Below, in pieces: positions 1 to 9,596 of a DNA stretch of 64,000 bases. The stretch is taken from positions 26,377-90,376 of the forward strand of contig DVJZ01000029.1 of NCBI GenBank assembly GCA_018716385.1. Direction: 5' to 3'. This stretch comes from Candidatus Enterenecus merdae (GTDB taxonomy: Bacteria; Bacillota; Clostridia; Oscillospirales; Oscillospiraceae). Both the position numbers and the translations under genes were made by a program. Under the pieces are notes generated by a model, which did no database searches, was not told the DNA's origin, and saw only the letters and a program-made list of their open reading frames with translations. Positions within the stretch are counted from its first letter, which is position 1, and each line of letters starts with the position of its first letter.

Positions 1-1682
1 TCACCGGACAGCAGCAGGGTGGACGCCCCCTGCCCCACATCCAAGGCGGTGAGGGTGAGGTCGGCCCGGGCCACGCCCCAGGCGTTCAGGCCGATGGCGG
101 CGGCCAACAGCAGCGCCAGCGAGACCGCCGCGGCCGCCAGCCGCCGGGCGGGGCGGAACCCCCAAATCACGGCGGGCAGATGGAGATAGGCCGCCCCCAG
201 CCACAGCTGGAACATGGGCTGGGACGCGTCCAGGCAGGCCAGGGGCCAGCTGCCCACCCGCAGAACTACCCACCGGATGTAGTGGGCCAGCAGCCCGAAC
301 ACCCCGCCGGGTACTGCGGCCAGGCCGGGCAGAAAGATGCCCAGCACCCCCAGGAACAGCCCCGCCACGGTGAGGGCGCTCACCGCCCACAGGGTGAGGA
401 TGTTGGTCAGCGGGGCAACCAGGGGGATCTGGCCAAAATACAGGGCCAGCAGGGGAGTGGTGAACAGCATGGCGGCCAGGGACACGCTGACGTTGGCTCC
501 CACCCACCGGCAGACCTGCCAGGTCGCCCGGGCCGGCAGTCCGTCCCGCCCCTTCAGCCGGGTGCGGAAGGGGGAGAGCAGGGCCCGATTGAGGGGATCT
601 GCGGCCAAGGCAATGCCCAGCACCGCGCCGAAGGACAACTGCAAGCTGATGCTGGCCGCGGCAAAGGGGTTTTGGATCAGCAGGAGCAGCAGGGCCAGGG
701 CCAGGGAGGTGGGCAGGTCCCCCTCCCGGCGCAGCACCGGCGCGGCCAGCAACACCACCTGCATCAGCACCGCCCGCATGGCGGAGGGGGAGCCGCCGGA
801 CAGCAGGGCAAAGAAGAACAGCAGCGGCACCAGCGCCAGCACCAGGCCCCGCCTGCCCCGGCACAGGAAGAGCAGCACCCCCACCAGAAAGGAGATGTGC
901 ATCCCGGACACCACCACTGCGTGGAGGATGCCTGAGCGGCTGAGGGCGGAGGACAGCCCCTCGTCCAGCCCGGACTGGTCCCCGATGGTGACGGCGGCGG
1001 CCAAGGGGGCGGCGGTTTGGTCAAAGGCGGCGGAGAGGCCGGCCCTCAGGTACCGGGCGCATAGATCGGGCCAGTACATAAGGGGGACGGCGTCCGCCTG
1101 CTGTACCTCCAGCGGCGGCTGGTTGCAGTAGGCGATGAGGAACACGCCCTTGGCGGTGTAGTAGGTGGTCTGCTCCCCGTACATCCAGGTGGAGGCCTCC
1201 AGCCGGGCCTGGCAGGTGACCCGGTCCCCCGGCTTCAGCCCGCCCCACGCCTCGTCGCCATAGAGCAGCACGTCCGGGGCGCGCAGGCCGCCGTCCAGCC
1301 GCAGGGTCATGGACCAGCCGCCGATGGAGGTCTGCTCCGGGTAGGAGGAGACGGTGCCGGAGATTGGCCCCTCGGTCCCGGCAAGGGCTTGGGCGGGGGC
1401 GTAGAACAGAGCGGAGTAGCCGGCAAACCAGCCGAAGGCCAGCACGCCGCCCAGGCACAGGGCGGCGACCCGGCGGGAGGCGCCAAACAGCCGCTGCCGG
1501 GCAACAGGCAGCAGGGACAGATCGGGGTGCTCCCCCGCCCGGGGCCTGGTCGCCTGCCGGACGGCCAGCATCCCGGCCCCCAGCAGGGCAGCCGCCACGC
1601 CGGGGAGCAGGCCGCCCCAGCCGTAGCAGGACAGCAGGCAGGCCGCGGCGAAGCCGCCGGAAAACCAGGCCAGGGCGCGCAC
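1..1682 (-). CDS. comEC: ComEC/Rec2-family DNA internalization protein, C-terminus truncated by window edge
   Basis: Read manually: GTG at 1682, open frame to the left edge (so absent from the ORF track). Translation includes multi-TM ComEC-like sequence (SRSGILHAVVVSGMHISFLVGVLL) and start of the MBL domain (LTLTALDVGQGASTLLLSG). Confidence 0.9.
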   Translation of the reverse strand, partial: MRALAWFSGGFAAACLLSCYGWGGLLPGVAAALLGAGMLAVRQATRPRAGEHPDLSLLPVARQRLFGASRRVAALCLGGVLAFGWFAGYSALFYAPAQALAGTEGPISGTVSSYPEQTSIGGWSMTLRLDGGLRAPDVLLYGDEAWGGLKPGDRVTCQARLEASTWMYGEQTTYYTAKGVFLIAYCNQPPLEVQQADAVPLMYWPDLCARYLRAGLSAAFDQTAAPLAAAVTIGDQSGLDEGLSSALSRSGILHAVVVSGMHISFLVGVLLFLCRGRRGLVLALVPLLFFFALLSGGSPSAMRAVLMQVVLLAAPVLRREGDLPTSLALALLLLLIQNPFAAASISLQLSFGAVLGIALAADPLNRALLSPFRTRLKGRDGLPARATWQVCRWVGANVSVSLAAMLFTTPLLALYFGQIPLVAPLTNILTLWAVSALTVAGLFLGVLGIFLPGLAAVPGGVFGLLAHYIRWVVLRVGSWPLACLDASQPMFQLWLGAAYLHLPAVIWGFRPARRLAAAAVSLALLLAAAIGLNAWGVARADLTLTALDVGQGASTLLLSG

Positions 1683-1835
1683 GGGCTTCCCCCCTTCCCT
1701 CCGCGTATCTCAACGCTTCATTCTACCACCCCGGAGGGGGATGCGTCAATCATCCGGGTACGCTGTACATTTTTGGGGGATTCTGCTATAATGGGTCAGA
1801 CAAGCCAACCCCTTTGAGGGAAAGGACGGATACCC

Positions 1836-4349
1836 ATGCTCAACCAAGCCCAGGCCCAGCAGTTTTGCCGCGCCCGGCGGGACGCCATCGCCCTGCAATA
1901 CCAAAACCTGAACCCCCAGCAGCGCCAGGCGGTGCTGTGTACCGAGGGGCCGCTGCTGCTGCTGGCCGGGGCGGGCTCGGGTAAGACCACGGTGCTCATC
2001 CACCGGGTGGCCAACCTGATGCGCTATGGCCGGGGCTCGGACAGTGCTGAGGTGCCCGAGTGGGTAGAGGCGGAGGACCTGGAGTTTCTGCGCGCCTATG
2101 TGGAGCACCCCGCGCCTGAGGGGCGGGAGCGGGCCGACCGGCTGTGCGCCCTGGACCCAGCCCCCCCCTGGTCCATCCTGGCCATTACCTTTACCAACAA
2201 GGCCGCCGGGGAGCTGAAGGACCGGCTGGAGCGGATGCTGGGGCCCCAGAGCCGGGACGTGTGGGCGTCCACCTTCCACTCCGCCTGCGTGCGCATCCTG
2301 CGCCGGGACATCGAGAAGCTGGGCTTCCCGGCCTCCTTCACCATCTATGACACCGACGACGCCCAGCGGGTGATGAAGGACTGCCTGAAGGAGCTGAATT
2401 TGGACGATAAGCGCTTCCCCCCCCGGTCGGTGCTGTCGGTGATCTCCCAGGCCAAGGATAAGCTGCAGCTCAGCGACGATTTTGCCCGGGCCAGCCAGGC
2501 GGCAGGGGACTTCCGGTTGGAGCAGATCGCCCGGCTGTACGCCCTGTATGAGAAGAAGCTGTGGCAGGCCGGGGCGCTGGACTTTGACGACCTCATCCTG
2601 CACACCGTGCGCCTGCTGGAGCAGGACGGGCAAGTGCTGGACTACTACCAGCGCAAGTTCCGCTATGTGCTGGTGGACGAGTATCAGGACACCAACAACC
2701 TGCAATACCGCCTGACCGCCCTGCTGGCAGGGGAGCGGAAGAACCTGTGCGTGGTGGGGGACGACGACCAGTCCATCTACCGGTTCCGGGGGGCCACCAT
2801 TGAGAACATCCTGAACTTTGAGCAGCAGTACCAGGGCTGCCGGACCATCCGGCTGGAGCAGAACTACCGCTCCACCAAGAACATTTTGGCCGCGGCCAAC
2901 GCCGTCATCAGCCACAACCAAGGCCGCAAGGGCAAGCAGCTGTGGACGGCGGGGGCTGCGGGTGACCTGGTGGAACTGCACACCGCCCTGGACGAGAACG
3001 GCGAGGCCCAGTATGTGGCCAACGCCATCCTGGAGGGCTACCGGAAGGGGGGGCGGTGGAACGACTATGCCATCCTTTACCGGATGAACGCCCAGTCCAA
3101 CCAGCTGGAGGTGGCGTTCAAGCGCAACGGCATCCCCTACCGGATCATTGGGGGCACCCGCTTCTTCGACCGGGCGGAGGTGAAGGATATGCTGGCCTAC
3201 CTGTGCGTGGTCAACAACCGCCAGGACGATCTGCGCCTGCGCCGGATCATCAACAACCCGCCCCGGGGCATCGGGCAGGCCACGGTGGACAAGGCGGCGG
3301 CCATCGCCGCTCGGGAGGGGGTCTCCCTATGGCAGGTCATTGCCCAGCCCGCCGCCCACCCGGAGCTGGAGCGGGCCGCGGCTCGGCTGACCCAGTTTGC
3401 CGGGCTGATCGACCAGCTGGCCGCTCTGGCCCGGAGCACAGACTTGCCCGCCTTTTATGAGGAGGTGGTGGCCCGCACCGGCTATGCCGATATGCTCCAG
3501 GCCAAGGGGGACGTGGAGAGCCGCACCCGGCTGGAGAACGTGCGAGAGCTGCTCACCTCCATCCAGAGCTACCTGGCCAACGCGGAGGGGGAGCCCTCCC
3601 TGGCGGGCTTCCTGGATGAGATCGCCCTGTACACCGACCTGGACAACCACGACGCCAACGAGGAGGCGGTGGTGATGATGACCATGCATGCGGCCAAGGG
3701 ATTGGAGTTCCCGGTGGTGTTCGTGGTGGGCATGGAGGAGGGGATCTTCCCCGGGATGCGCACCATTGGCGACCCGGAGGAGATGGAGGAGGAGCGGCGG
3801 CTGTGCTATGTGGCTCTGACCCGGGCCAAGCGGCGGCTGTGCCTGACCTGTGCGGGCCGGCGGATGCTCTTTGGCCGTACCAACGCCAACCGCCCCTCCC
3901 GGTTTGCCGGGGAGATCCCGGAGCAGCTGCTGGAGCAGACGGGGGACGAGGGGCGGCCCTGGGGGACGGGCTGGCAGCGCGAGGACTTCGACCAGACCCT
4001 CGATCCGGCCCCCGATCCGACTACCTATGGAGGCTATGCCGACCGAAGCAGCCGCCCCGCCCCACCCCGTCCGTCCGGCTATTACACCCCGCCTGGGGCC
4101 TCGGTTCCCAGGAAGCCCGCCCCGCCCCGCCGGGCCAAGGCTGCCTCTCCGGCGTCCCGGGGGACGGGTACCGCGCCCCTGCCCAGCTATGCTAAGGGGG
4201 ACGTGGTGGAGCACCGGGCCTTTGGCCGGGGCATGGTGCTCACGGTGCAGAAGATGGGGGGCGACGCCCTGCTGGAGATCGCCTTTGACGGGGTGGGCAC
4301 CAAGCGTTTGATGCTGAAATCGGCCCAGCAGAACATGAAGAAGCTGTGA
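1836..4349 (+). CDS. pcrA: UvrD/PcrA-type ATP-dependent DNA helicase
   Basis: Walker A AGAGSGKT, VDEYQDTN, VVGDDDQSIYRFRGA, QNYRST motifs of SF1A helicases. Confidence 0.95.
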   Translation: MLNQAQAQQFCRARRDAIALQYQNLNPQQRQAVLCTEGPLLLLAGAGSGKTTVLIHRVANLMRYGRGSDSAEVPEWVEAEDLEFLRAYVEHPAPEGRERADRLCALDPAPPWSILAITFTNKAAGELKDRLERMLGPQSRDVWASTFHSACVRILRRDIEKLGFPASFTIYDTDDAQRVMKDCLKELNLDDKRFPPRSVLSVISQAKDKLQLSDDFARASQAAGDFRLEQIARLYALYEKKLWQAGALDFDDLILHTVRLLEQDGQVLDYYQRKFRYVLVDEYQDTNNLQYRLTALLAGERKNLCVVGDDDQSIYRFRGATIENILNFEQQYQGCRTIRLEQNYRSTKNILAAANAVISHNQGRKGKQLWTAGAAGDLVELHTALDENGEAQYVANAILEGYRKGGRWNDYAILYRMNAQSNQLEVAFKRNGIPYRIIGGTRFFDRAEVKDMLAYLCVVNNRQDDLRLRRIINNPPRGIGQATVDKAAAIAAREGVSLWQVIAQPAAHPELERAAARLTQFAGLIDQLAALARSTDLPAFYEEVVARTGYADMLQAKGDVESRTRLENVRELLTSIQSYLANAEGEPSLAGFLDEIALYTDLDNHDANEEAVVMMTMHAAKGLEFPVVFVVGMEEGIFPGMRTIGDPEEMEEERRLCYVALTRAKRRLCLTCAGRRMLFGRTNANRPSRFAGEIPEQLLEQTGDEGRPWGTGWQREDFDQTLDPAPDPTTYGGYADRSSRPAPPRPSGYYTPPGASVPRKPAPPRRAKAASPASRGTGTAPLPSYAKGDVVEHRAFGRGMVLTVQKMGGDALLEIAFDGVGTKRLMLKSAQQNMKKL

Positions 4350-4379
4350 GGACAGCCTTTGCCTGTCCCCGCAGCAAAC

Positions 4380-4407
4380 AAGGGCGCGCGGACTCCCGCG
4401 CGCCCTT
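4380..4407. terminator. Bidirectional terminator between convergent pcrA and HAD gene
   Basis: aagggcgcgcgg-actc-ccgcgcgccctt, perfect 12-bp stem. Confidence 0.75.
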
Positions 4408-4412
4408 GCCGT

Positions 4413-5060
4413 TTATGATTGGAATGGATCAGAGCACACCAGCTCTTCCAGCGAACGGACATACCGGCTGCACACCCGCTGGAGCTCCTCCTGCCGGTGG
4501 GCGTAAAAGGGGTCGTACACCCCAACGGCGGCCATGCCGGCGGCCCGGGCGGTGGCGCAGTTGGCGGGGCTGTCGTCAAACAGCACGCACGCCTGGGGCG
4601 GCACGCCCAGCAGCTGGCACAGCTGGGTAAAGCACCGGGGATCGTGCTTGTCCAGCCCCAGCTCCTCAGCGTAGACGATGTGCCGGAAGTAGCCGGCCAG
4701 TTGGAACCGCTCCAGAGCCAGCCGGGCCAGGGCAGGGCGGCAGGCGGTGAACAGGGCCATGTCCCGCCCCTCTCTCCGGCACTGCTCCAGCAGGGCCAGG
4801 GCTCCCGGCTTCAGGGGGACCTGCTCCCGGTAGCGCCGGGCGGCCAGGGCCTCCCACTCGGCCATGATGGCCTCCGGGCTGTCGGGCAGGCGGTAGTAGT
4901 CCCGGGTGAACCGAGCTGCCACCGGGAAGATGGAGCGGCCCACCACGTCCTCGTACTCCCGGGTAACCCGCAGGCCCCGGCGGGAGAGGAACTCCAGGTC
5001 CACCTGCGCCCACAAGCCGTTGGAGTCGGTGAGGGTGCCGTCCAGATCAAAGAGGTACAC
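4413..5060 (-). CDS. HAD-family hydrolase (phosphoglycolate phosphatase-like)
   Basis: MYLFDLDGTLTDSNGLW HAD motif I; LFDDSPANCATARAAGM motif IV. Confidence 0.85.
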   Translation of the reverse strand: MYLFDLDGTLTDSNGLWAQVDLEFLSRRGLRVTREYEDVVGRSIFPVAARFTRDYYRLPDSPEAIMAEWEALAARRYREQVPLKPGALALLEQCRREGRDMALFTACRPALARLALERFQLAGYFRHIVYAEELGLDKHDPRCFTQLCQLLGVPPQACVLFDDSPANCATARAAGMAAVGVYDPFYAHRQEELQRVCSRYVRSLEELVCSDPFQS

Positions 5061-5080
5061 CAGCCATCACCTCCCGCCCG

Positions 5081-6238
5081 TCACTCCAGGTTGGAGCGGA
5101 AGTTGCCCAACACCCGGAAGTCCCCGGTGGTCTGGGCCAGCTCATGGAGCACGTCGCTGGTGACCTGCTGGTCCAGATGGCCGTTGAACTCCAGGAAGAA
5201 CATGTACTCCCAGCTGCGCTGGGGCAGGGGGCGGGACTCCAGCTTCACCACGTTCAGCCCCCGCATGGCAAAGATGGTGAGGATCTCGTGCAGGGAGCCC
5301 GCCTCATGGGGCAGGAGGAAGACCGTGCTGATCTTGTCCGCCCCCTCCCGCAGCTCCATGCGGGGGGAGACCACAACGAAGCGGGTGGTGTTCTGGCTGT
5401 TGTGGTTGATGCCCCGGGCCAGCACTTGCAGCCCGTAGAGCTGGGCGGCCCGCTCCGAGCCGATGGCCGCCCGGGTCACGTCGCCGCTGGCGGCCACCAT
5501 CTGGGCCGATCCGGCGGTGTCCGCCTGGGGGACTGCCCGCCAGTTTGGGTGGGCGGCCAAGTACTGCTCGCATTGGAACAGGCCCTGCTCGTGGGAGTAG
5601 ACGTGGGTGATGGTGTCCAGGCTGGCGCCGGGCGGGGCCATGAGACAGTGCTCCACCCGGACGGTGGTCTCCCCCACGATGAAGTAGTCAAACTGGCTGA
5701 GCAGGTCGTAGATCTGGCGGATGGCGCCGGTGGAGCTGTTCTCGATGGGCAGCACCGCGTAGTCCGCCCGCCCATCCCGCAGGGCCTCAAAGGCGTGCTC
5801 AAACTGCTCCACCCCCTGGGCGCCGGACTGGGGGCCGAAAAAATTCAGGCAGGCCTGCTCGCTGTAAGCGCCGGGCACCCCCTGATAGACCACCCGGGGA
5901 TGGGCCACCGGGGGGCGGATCTGGGACCTGGCTTGCAGATAGCGGCGCAGGCCGGGGTTTTCCGCCCCCTCCTGCAGCAGGTCCCGCTGCTGCCGGCGGG
6001 ACAGGGCCATGATGGTTTGAAATAGGATGGTGGCCGCCGGGCGCAGCGCCGGCCCGGCCAGCGCCCCCTTGTCCAGCAGGACCTGGCGTTCCCGCTCCTG
6101 GTCCAGCACGGGCAGGTGGTGCTCGGCCTTGTAAAGCCCCACCTGGCGGGTGAGCTCCATGCGCTGGCGAAACAGGTCGATCATCTGCCGGTCCACCTGG
6201 TCGATCTGCCCGCGCAGGTGCTGCAGTTGATCCGTCAT
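5081..6238 (-). CDS. pheA: Bifunctional chorismate mutase/prephenate dehydratase
   Basis: N-terminal AroQ domain (LRGQIDQVDRQMIDLFRQRMELTRQVGLYK), PDT domain (VYQGVPGAYSEQA; NTTRFVVVS) and ACT domain. Confidence 0.93.
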   Translation of the reverse strand: MTDQLQHLRGQIDQVDRQMIDLFRQRMELTRQVGLYKAEHHLPVLDQERERQVLLDKGALAGPALRPAATILFQTIMALSRRQQRDLLQEGAENPGLRRYLQARSQIRPPVAHPRVVYQGVPGAYSEQACLNFFGPQSGAQGVEQFEHAFEALRDGRADYAVLPIENSSTGAIRQIYDLLSQFDYFIVGETTVRVEHCLMAPPGASLDTITHVYSHEQGLFQCEQYLAAHPNWRAVPQADTAGSAQMVAASGDVTRAAIGSERAAQLYGLQVLARGINHNSQNTTRFVVVSPRMELREGADKISTVFLLPHEAGSLHEILTIFAMRGLNVVKLESRPLPQRSWEYMFFLEFNGHLDQQVTSDVLHELAQTTGDFRVLGNFRSNLE

Positions 6239-6726
6239 CGGTACAGCTCCTTCAGGTTGAGATAGTTCTGGGTGCTCAGCTGGAGCGAGTCAACTTCCTC
6301 CTGGGTGAGGGAGCGCTTGAGCTTGGCGGGAGAGCCCACCACCAGGGAACCCTCAGGGATCACCATTCCGCCGGGGACCAGCGCGCCGGCGGCCACGATG
6401 CAGTTCCGGCCCACCACCGCTCCGTCCATGACGATGGCCCCCATGCCGATGATGCAGTTGTCCCCCACGGTGCAGCCGTGGAGTACGGCGTTGTGGCCCA
6501 CGGTGACCCTCCGCCCTACGCGCAGCGGGTCGGTGTGGCTGGTGTGCAGGGTGCAGTTGTCCTGGATATTGGTGTCCTCCCCAATGGTGACGCCCGACTC
6601 GTCGCCCCGGATCACGGCGTTGAACCACACCGAGCAGCCCGAGTCGATCTGGACGTCGCCGACGATGTGGGCGCCGGGGAGGATGACCACGTCCTGCGCG
6701 ATCCGGCAGTTGGAATTGGTGTTCAT
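6235..6726 (-). CDS. Gamma-carbonic anhydrase family hexapeptide-repeat protein
   Basis: Left-handed beta-helix repeats: DSGCSVWFNAVIRGDESGVTIGEDTNIQDNCTLH; 4-bp overlap with pheA. Confidence 0.9.
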   Translation of the reverse strand: MNTNSNCRIAQDVVILPGAHIVGDVQIDSGCSVWFNAVIRGDESGVTIGEDTNIQDNCTLHTSHTDPLRVGRRVTVGHNAVLHGCTVGDNCIIGMGAIVMDGAVVGRNCIVAAGALVPGGMVIPEGSLVVGSPAKLKRSLTQEEVDSLQLSTQNYLNLKELYR

Positions 6727-6777
6727 GGGCAGATACGCTCCTTTTGAGAAAGATGGTTGGTTGGGACGGGCCGCCGG

Positions 6778-7824
6778 TCAGACCCCCAGTAAGTCACAGG
6801 CGGCCAAGGCCGCGGCGGCCTCCAGCACGGGCACTGCCCGGGGGACCAGGCAGGGGTCGTGGCGGCCGCGCAGCTCCAGCACTGCGTTCTCCCCCTTGGC
6901 CAGGTCCACCGTGAACTGGGGCCGGGCGATGGAGGGGGTGGGGCGCAGGGTGGCCTCAAAGACCAGGGGCATCCCGTTGGTGATGCCGCCATTGATGCCG
7001 CCGGCGCAGTTGTGCTCGGCCAGCACCGTCCCATCCTCATCCACATACAGCGGATCGTTGGCCTCCGAGCCCCGCATGAGGGAGAAGGCGGTGCCCGCCC
7101 CAAAGGCCACGGCTTTCACCGCCGGGACGGCGAATAGGTACTGGGAGAAGATGCCCTCCGCGTTCTCCCCGAAGTCCGGGCTGCCCAGCCCGGGGGGCAG
7201 GCCGAACACGGCGCACTCCACGCTGCCCCCTACGCTGTCCAGCTCCTCCCGGGCCTGGGCGATGGCGGCCTTCATCTCTTCCCCCTTCTGATCGTTGAGC
7301 ACGGGGAAGGGCTTGTCCGCCGCGGCTGACAGGCTCTCCCAGTCCTCCAGGGGGTCGTCGCAGATGCCATAGATGCTGCTGATGTGCCCGCCCACCCGGA
7401 CGCCCCGCAGGGCCAAAACCTGCTTGGCCACCGCGCCGGCAAAGACCAGCGGGGCGGTGAGCCGGCCGGAGAAATGCCCCCCGCCCCGGTAGTCGTGGAA
7501 GCCGCCGTAGCGCACGAAGGCAGGGTAATCGGCGTGGCCTGGACGGGCCAGATCTTTGGTGCGGGCGTAGTCCTGGGAGCGGGTGTCCGTGTTGGCGATG
7601 ACGGCGCACAGGGGCGCGCCGGTGGTTTTGCCCTCAAACACGCCTGAGAGCAGCTCCGGCCGGTCGGCCTCCTTCCGGGCGGTGGACCAGGGGTTGCGCC
7701 CCGGCGCCCGCCGGTCCAGCTCCCGCTGGATGGCCGCCAGATCCAGCTCAATGCCCGCCGGTATCCCGGACAGGGTGACGCCGATAGCCGGGCCGTGGCT
7801 CTCCCCAAAGATGGTGTATTTCAT
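6778..7824 (-). CDS. aroC: Chorismate synthase
   Basis: GESHGPAIGVTLSGIPAGIELD, RAPGRNPWSTARKEAD, GGHFSGRLTAPLV. Confidence 0.95.
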   Translation of the reverse strand: MKYTIFGESHGPAIGVTLSGIPAGIELDLAAIQRELDRRAPGRNPWSTARKEADRPELLSGVFEGKTTGAPLCAVIANTDTRSQDYARTKDLARPGHADYPAFVRYGGFHDYRGGGHFSGRLTAPLVFAGAVAKQVLALRGVRVGGHISSIYGICDDPLEDWESLSAAADKPFPVLNDQKGEEMKAAIAQAREELDSVGGSVECAVFGLPPGLGSPDFGENAEGIFSQYLFAVPAVKAVAFGAGTAFSLMRGSEANDPLYVDEDGTVLAEHNCAGGINGGITNGMPLVFEATLRPTPSIARPQFTVDLAKGENAVLELRGRHDPCLVPRAVPVLEAAAALAACDLLGV

Positions 7825-7831
7825 GGCGCGC

Positions 7832-8296
7832 TCACTCCTTTCGGCAGCTGGCCCCCAGGGCGGCCAGCTCCAATCTCATGGGGACATGGGGGATGCCGTC
7901 CTCCAGGAATTCTGCCCCAATCTGACGGAAGCCCGCCCGGGCGTAAAAGCCCTTGGCATAGCGCTGGGCCTCTATGGTGAGGGCGGGATAGCCCAGCGTC
8001 CGGGCTTTCTGGATGCCCGCCCTTAAAATCCGATCCCCCAGGCCCAAACCGCGCGCCCGGCTTACCACCCGCCCCAGGCTGGCGGTTTCAAAGGCCAGGC
8101 CTGGCGGCAGCAGGCGCAGGTAAGCGTGGATTCCGGACGCATCCTGCAAGAAGAGGTGCAGGGCGGCGGGATCCTTCCCGTCCAGTTCTGGATAGGGGCA
8201 CTGCTGCTCCACGACAAAGACGTCCACCCGCAGGCGGAGGATCTCATACAGCTGCCTGGGCGTAAGGGCCTCAAAAGGCTTGACGATCAACTCCAT
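7832..8296 (-). CDS. GNAT-family N-acetyltransferase (ElaA-like)
   Basis: LRLRVDVFVVEQQCPYPELDGKD and SLGRVVSRARGLGLGDRIL acetyl-CoA-binding-like motif. Confidence 0.8.
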   Translation of the reverse strand: MELIVKPFEALTPRQLYEILRLRVDVFVVEQQCPYPELDGKDPAALHLFLQDASGIHAYLRLLPPGLAFETASLGRVVSRARGLGLGDRILRAGIQKARTLGYPALTIEAQRYAKGFYARAGFRQIGAEFLEDGIPHVPMRLELAALGASCRKE

Positions 8297-8303
8297 GGCC
8301 CGC

Positions 8304-9533
8304 TCACTCCGCTGGGGCGATGCGCCCGCCCAGGGCCTCGTAGTCGTCCCAGAAGCTGGGATAGGACTTGTCCACGCACTGGGCCCCCAGCAGGGTGACA
8401 GGGGCCTGGCACCGGGTGGCGGCGATGGCCGCCATCATGGCGATGCGATGGTCGTTGTGACAGGAGAGGGCCATGCCGCCCTGAAACCCGTCCCGACCCG
8501 TCACCCGTATGCCGTCGGGGAACTGCTCCACCAACACCCCCAGGGCGGACAGCACGTCTGCCACCGCGGCGATGCGGTCGCTCTCCTTGATGCGCAGCCG
8601 GGCCCCACCGCCGATGCGGGTGGCCAGGCCGGGCCGGGCGGCGGCCATGAGGGCAAGGGCGGGGAACAGGTCGGGGCATTGGCTCACGTCAATGGACAGC
8701 TCCCCCCGTGCCTGGGCCAGCTGCCGGCTGAGAGCGTCCACCCGGGCGTCCGGCTGGACAGAGGCGGGGTCCAGCCCGCAGATGGATACCGGGCTGCCCA
8801 GGGCCTTGGCGGCGTACCAAAAGGCGGCCTGGGACCAGTCGGCCTCCACGGCCCGGGTCAGGGGCCGGTAGCGCTGCCCACCGGGGACGTCCCAGCCAGA
8901 CAGCCGCACTCCGGCGGCCGCCATGGCTTGGCGGGTGAGGGTTACATAGTCCTCCGACTCCAGCGGGGAGGTGGGTTGGATGCGGGAGGGACCCTCCAGC
9001 AGGGGCAGGGCGAACATCAGCCCGGTGAAGAACTGGCTGGACACATCCCCCGGCAGGGGATAGTCCCCCGGCGGGAGCAGGCCGCTGACGGTGAGGGCCT
9101 CCTCCGTCTGGGCCCAGACGATCCCCTTTTGGGGGAACAGCCGGGCATAGGGGGTCAGGGGCCGCTGCATCAGCCGCCCCCGGCCGGTGAAGATCCCGCC
9201 CCCCCGCACCGCCAGGGCCACGGGGATGAGAAAGCGCAGGGTGGAGCCGGACTCCCCGCAGTCCAGGCGGGGCAGGGCCATCCTGCGCAGGGGGGACATG
9301 GGGCTGGCATCCACTCCCTCCACGGTGACGGTAGAGCCACGGACCTGGATGTGTGCGCCCAACTGCTCCAGGCAGCGGATGGTGGCGGCGATGTCCTGGG
9401 ACAGGGCCACGTTGGAAATGGTGCTCTCCCCCTGGGCCAGGGCGGCGGCCAGGAGGAAGCGGTGGGCCTGGCTCTTGGAGGGCGGCGGCGTAACCGTCCC
9501 CTGGAGCCGGGTGGGAAGGATGGTGATGTTCAT
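8304..9533 (-). CDS. aroA: 3-phosphoshikimate 1-carboxyvinyltransferase (EPSP synthase)
   Basis: PPSKSQAHRFLLAAALA, LDCGESGSTLRFLIP, NDHRIAMMAAIAA; start chosen at ATG 9533 (MNITILPTRL). Confidence 0.94.
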   Translation of the reverse strand: MNITILPTRLQGTVTPPPSKSQAHRFLLAAALAQGESTISNVALSQDIAATIRCLEQLGAHIQVRGSTVTVEGVDASPMSPLRRMALPRLDCGESGSTLRFLIPVALAVRGGGIFTGRGRLMQRPLTPYARLFPQKGIVWAQTEEALTVSGLLPPGDYPLPGDVSSQFFTGLMFALPLLEGPSRIQPTSPLESEDYVTLTRQAMAAAGVRLSGWDVPGGQRYRPLTRAVEADWSQAAFWYAAKALGSPVSICGLDPASVQPDARVDALSRQLAQARGELSIDVSQCPDLFPALALMAAARPGLATRIGGGARLRIKESDRIAAVADVLSALGVLVEQFPDGIRVTGRDGFQGGMALSCHNDHRIAMMAAIAATRCQAPVTLLGAQCVDKSYPSFWDDYEALGGRIAPAE

Positions 9534-9596
9534 AGCGGCCCTCCTTTCATGCCCCACAGGCCCAGCCGGTGCAGGCCGGGGGAGGGGCGGGCGATC

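Noticed and set aside
1-1713. Track ORFs 1..864(-), 764..1024(-), 1021..1713(-) and plus-strand ORFs as separate genes
   Set aside because: They are off-frame readings of comEC; the true frame stays open to the window edge and was not listed.
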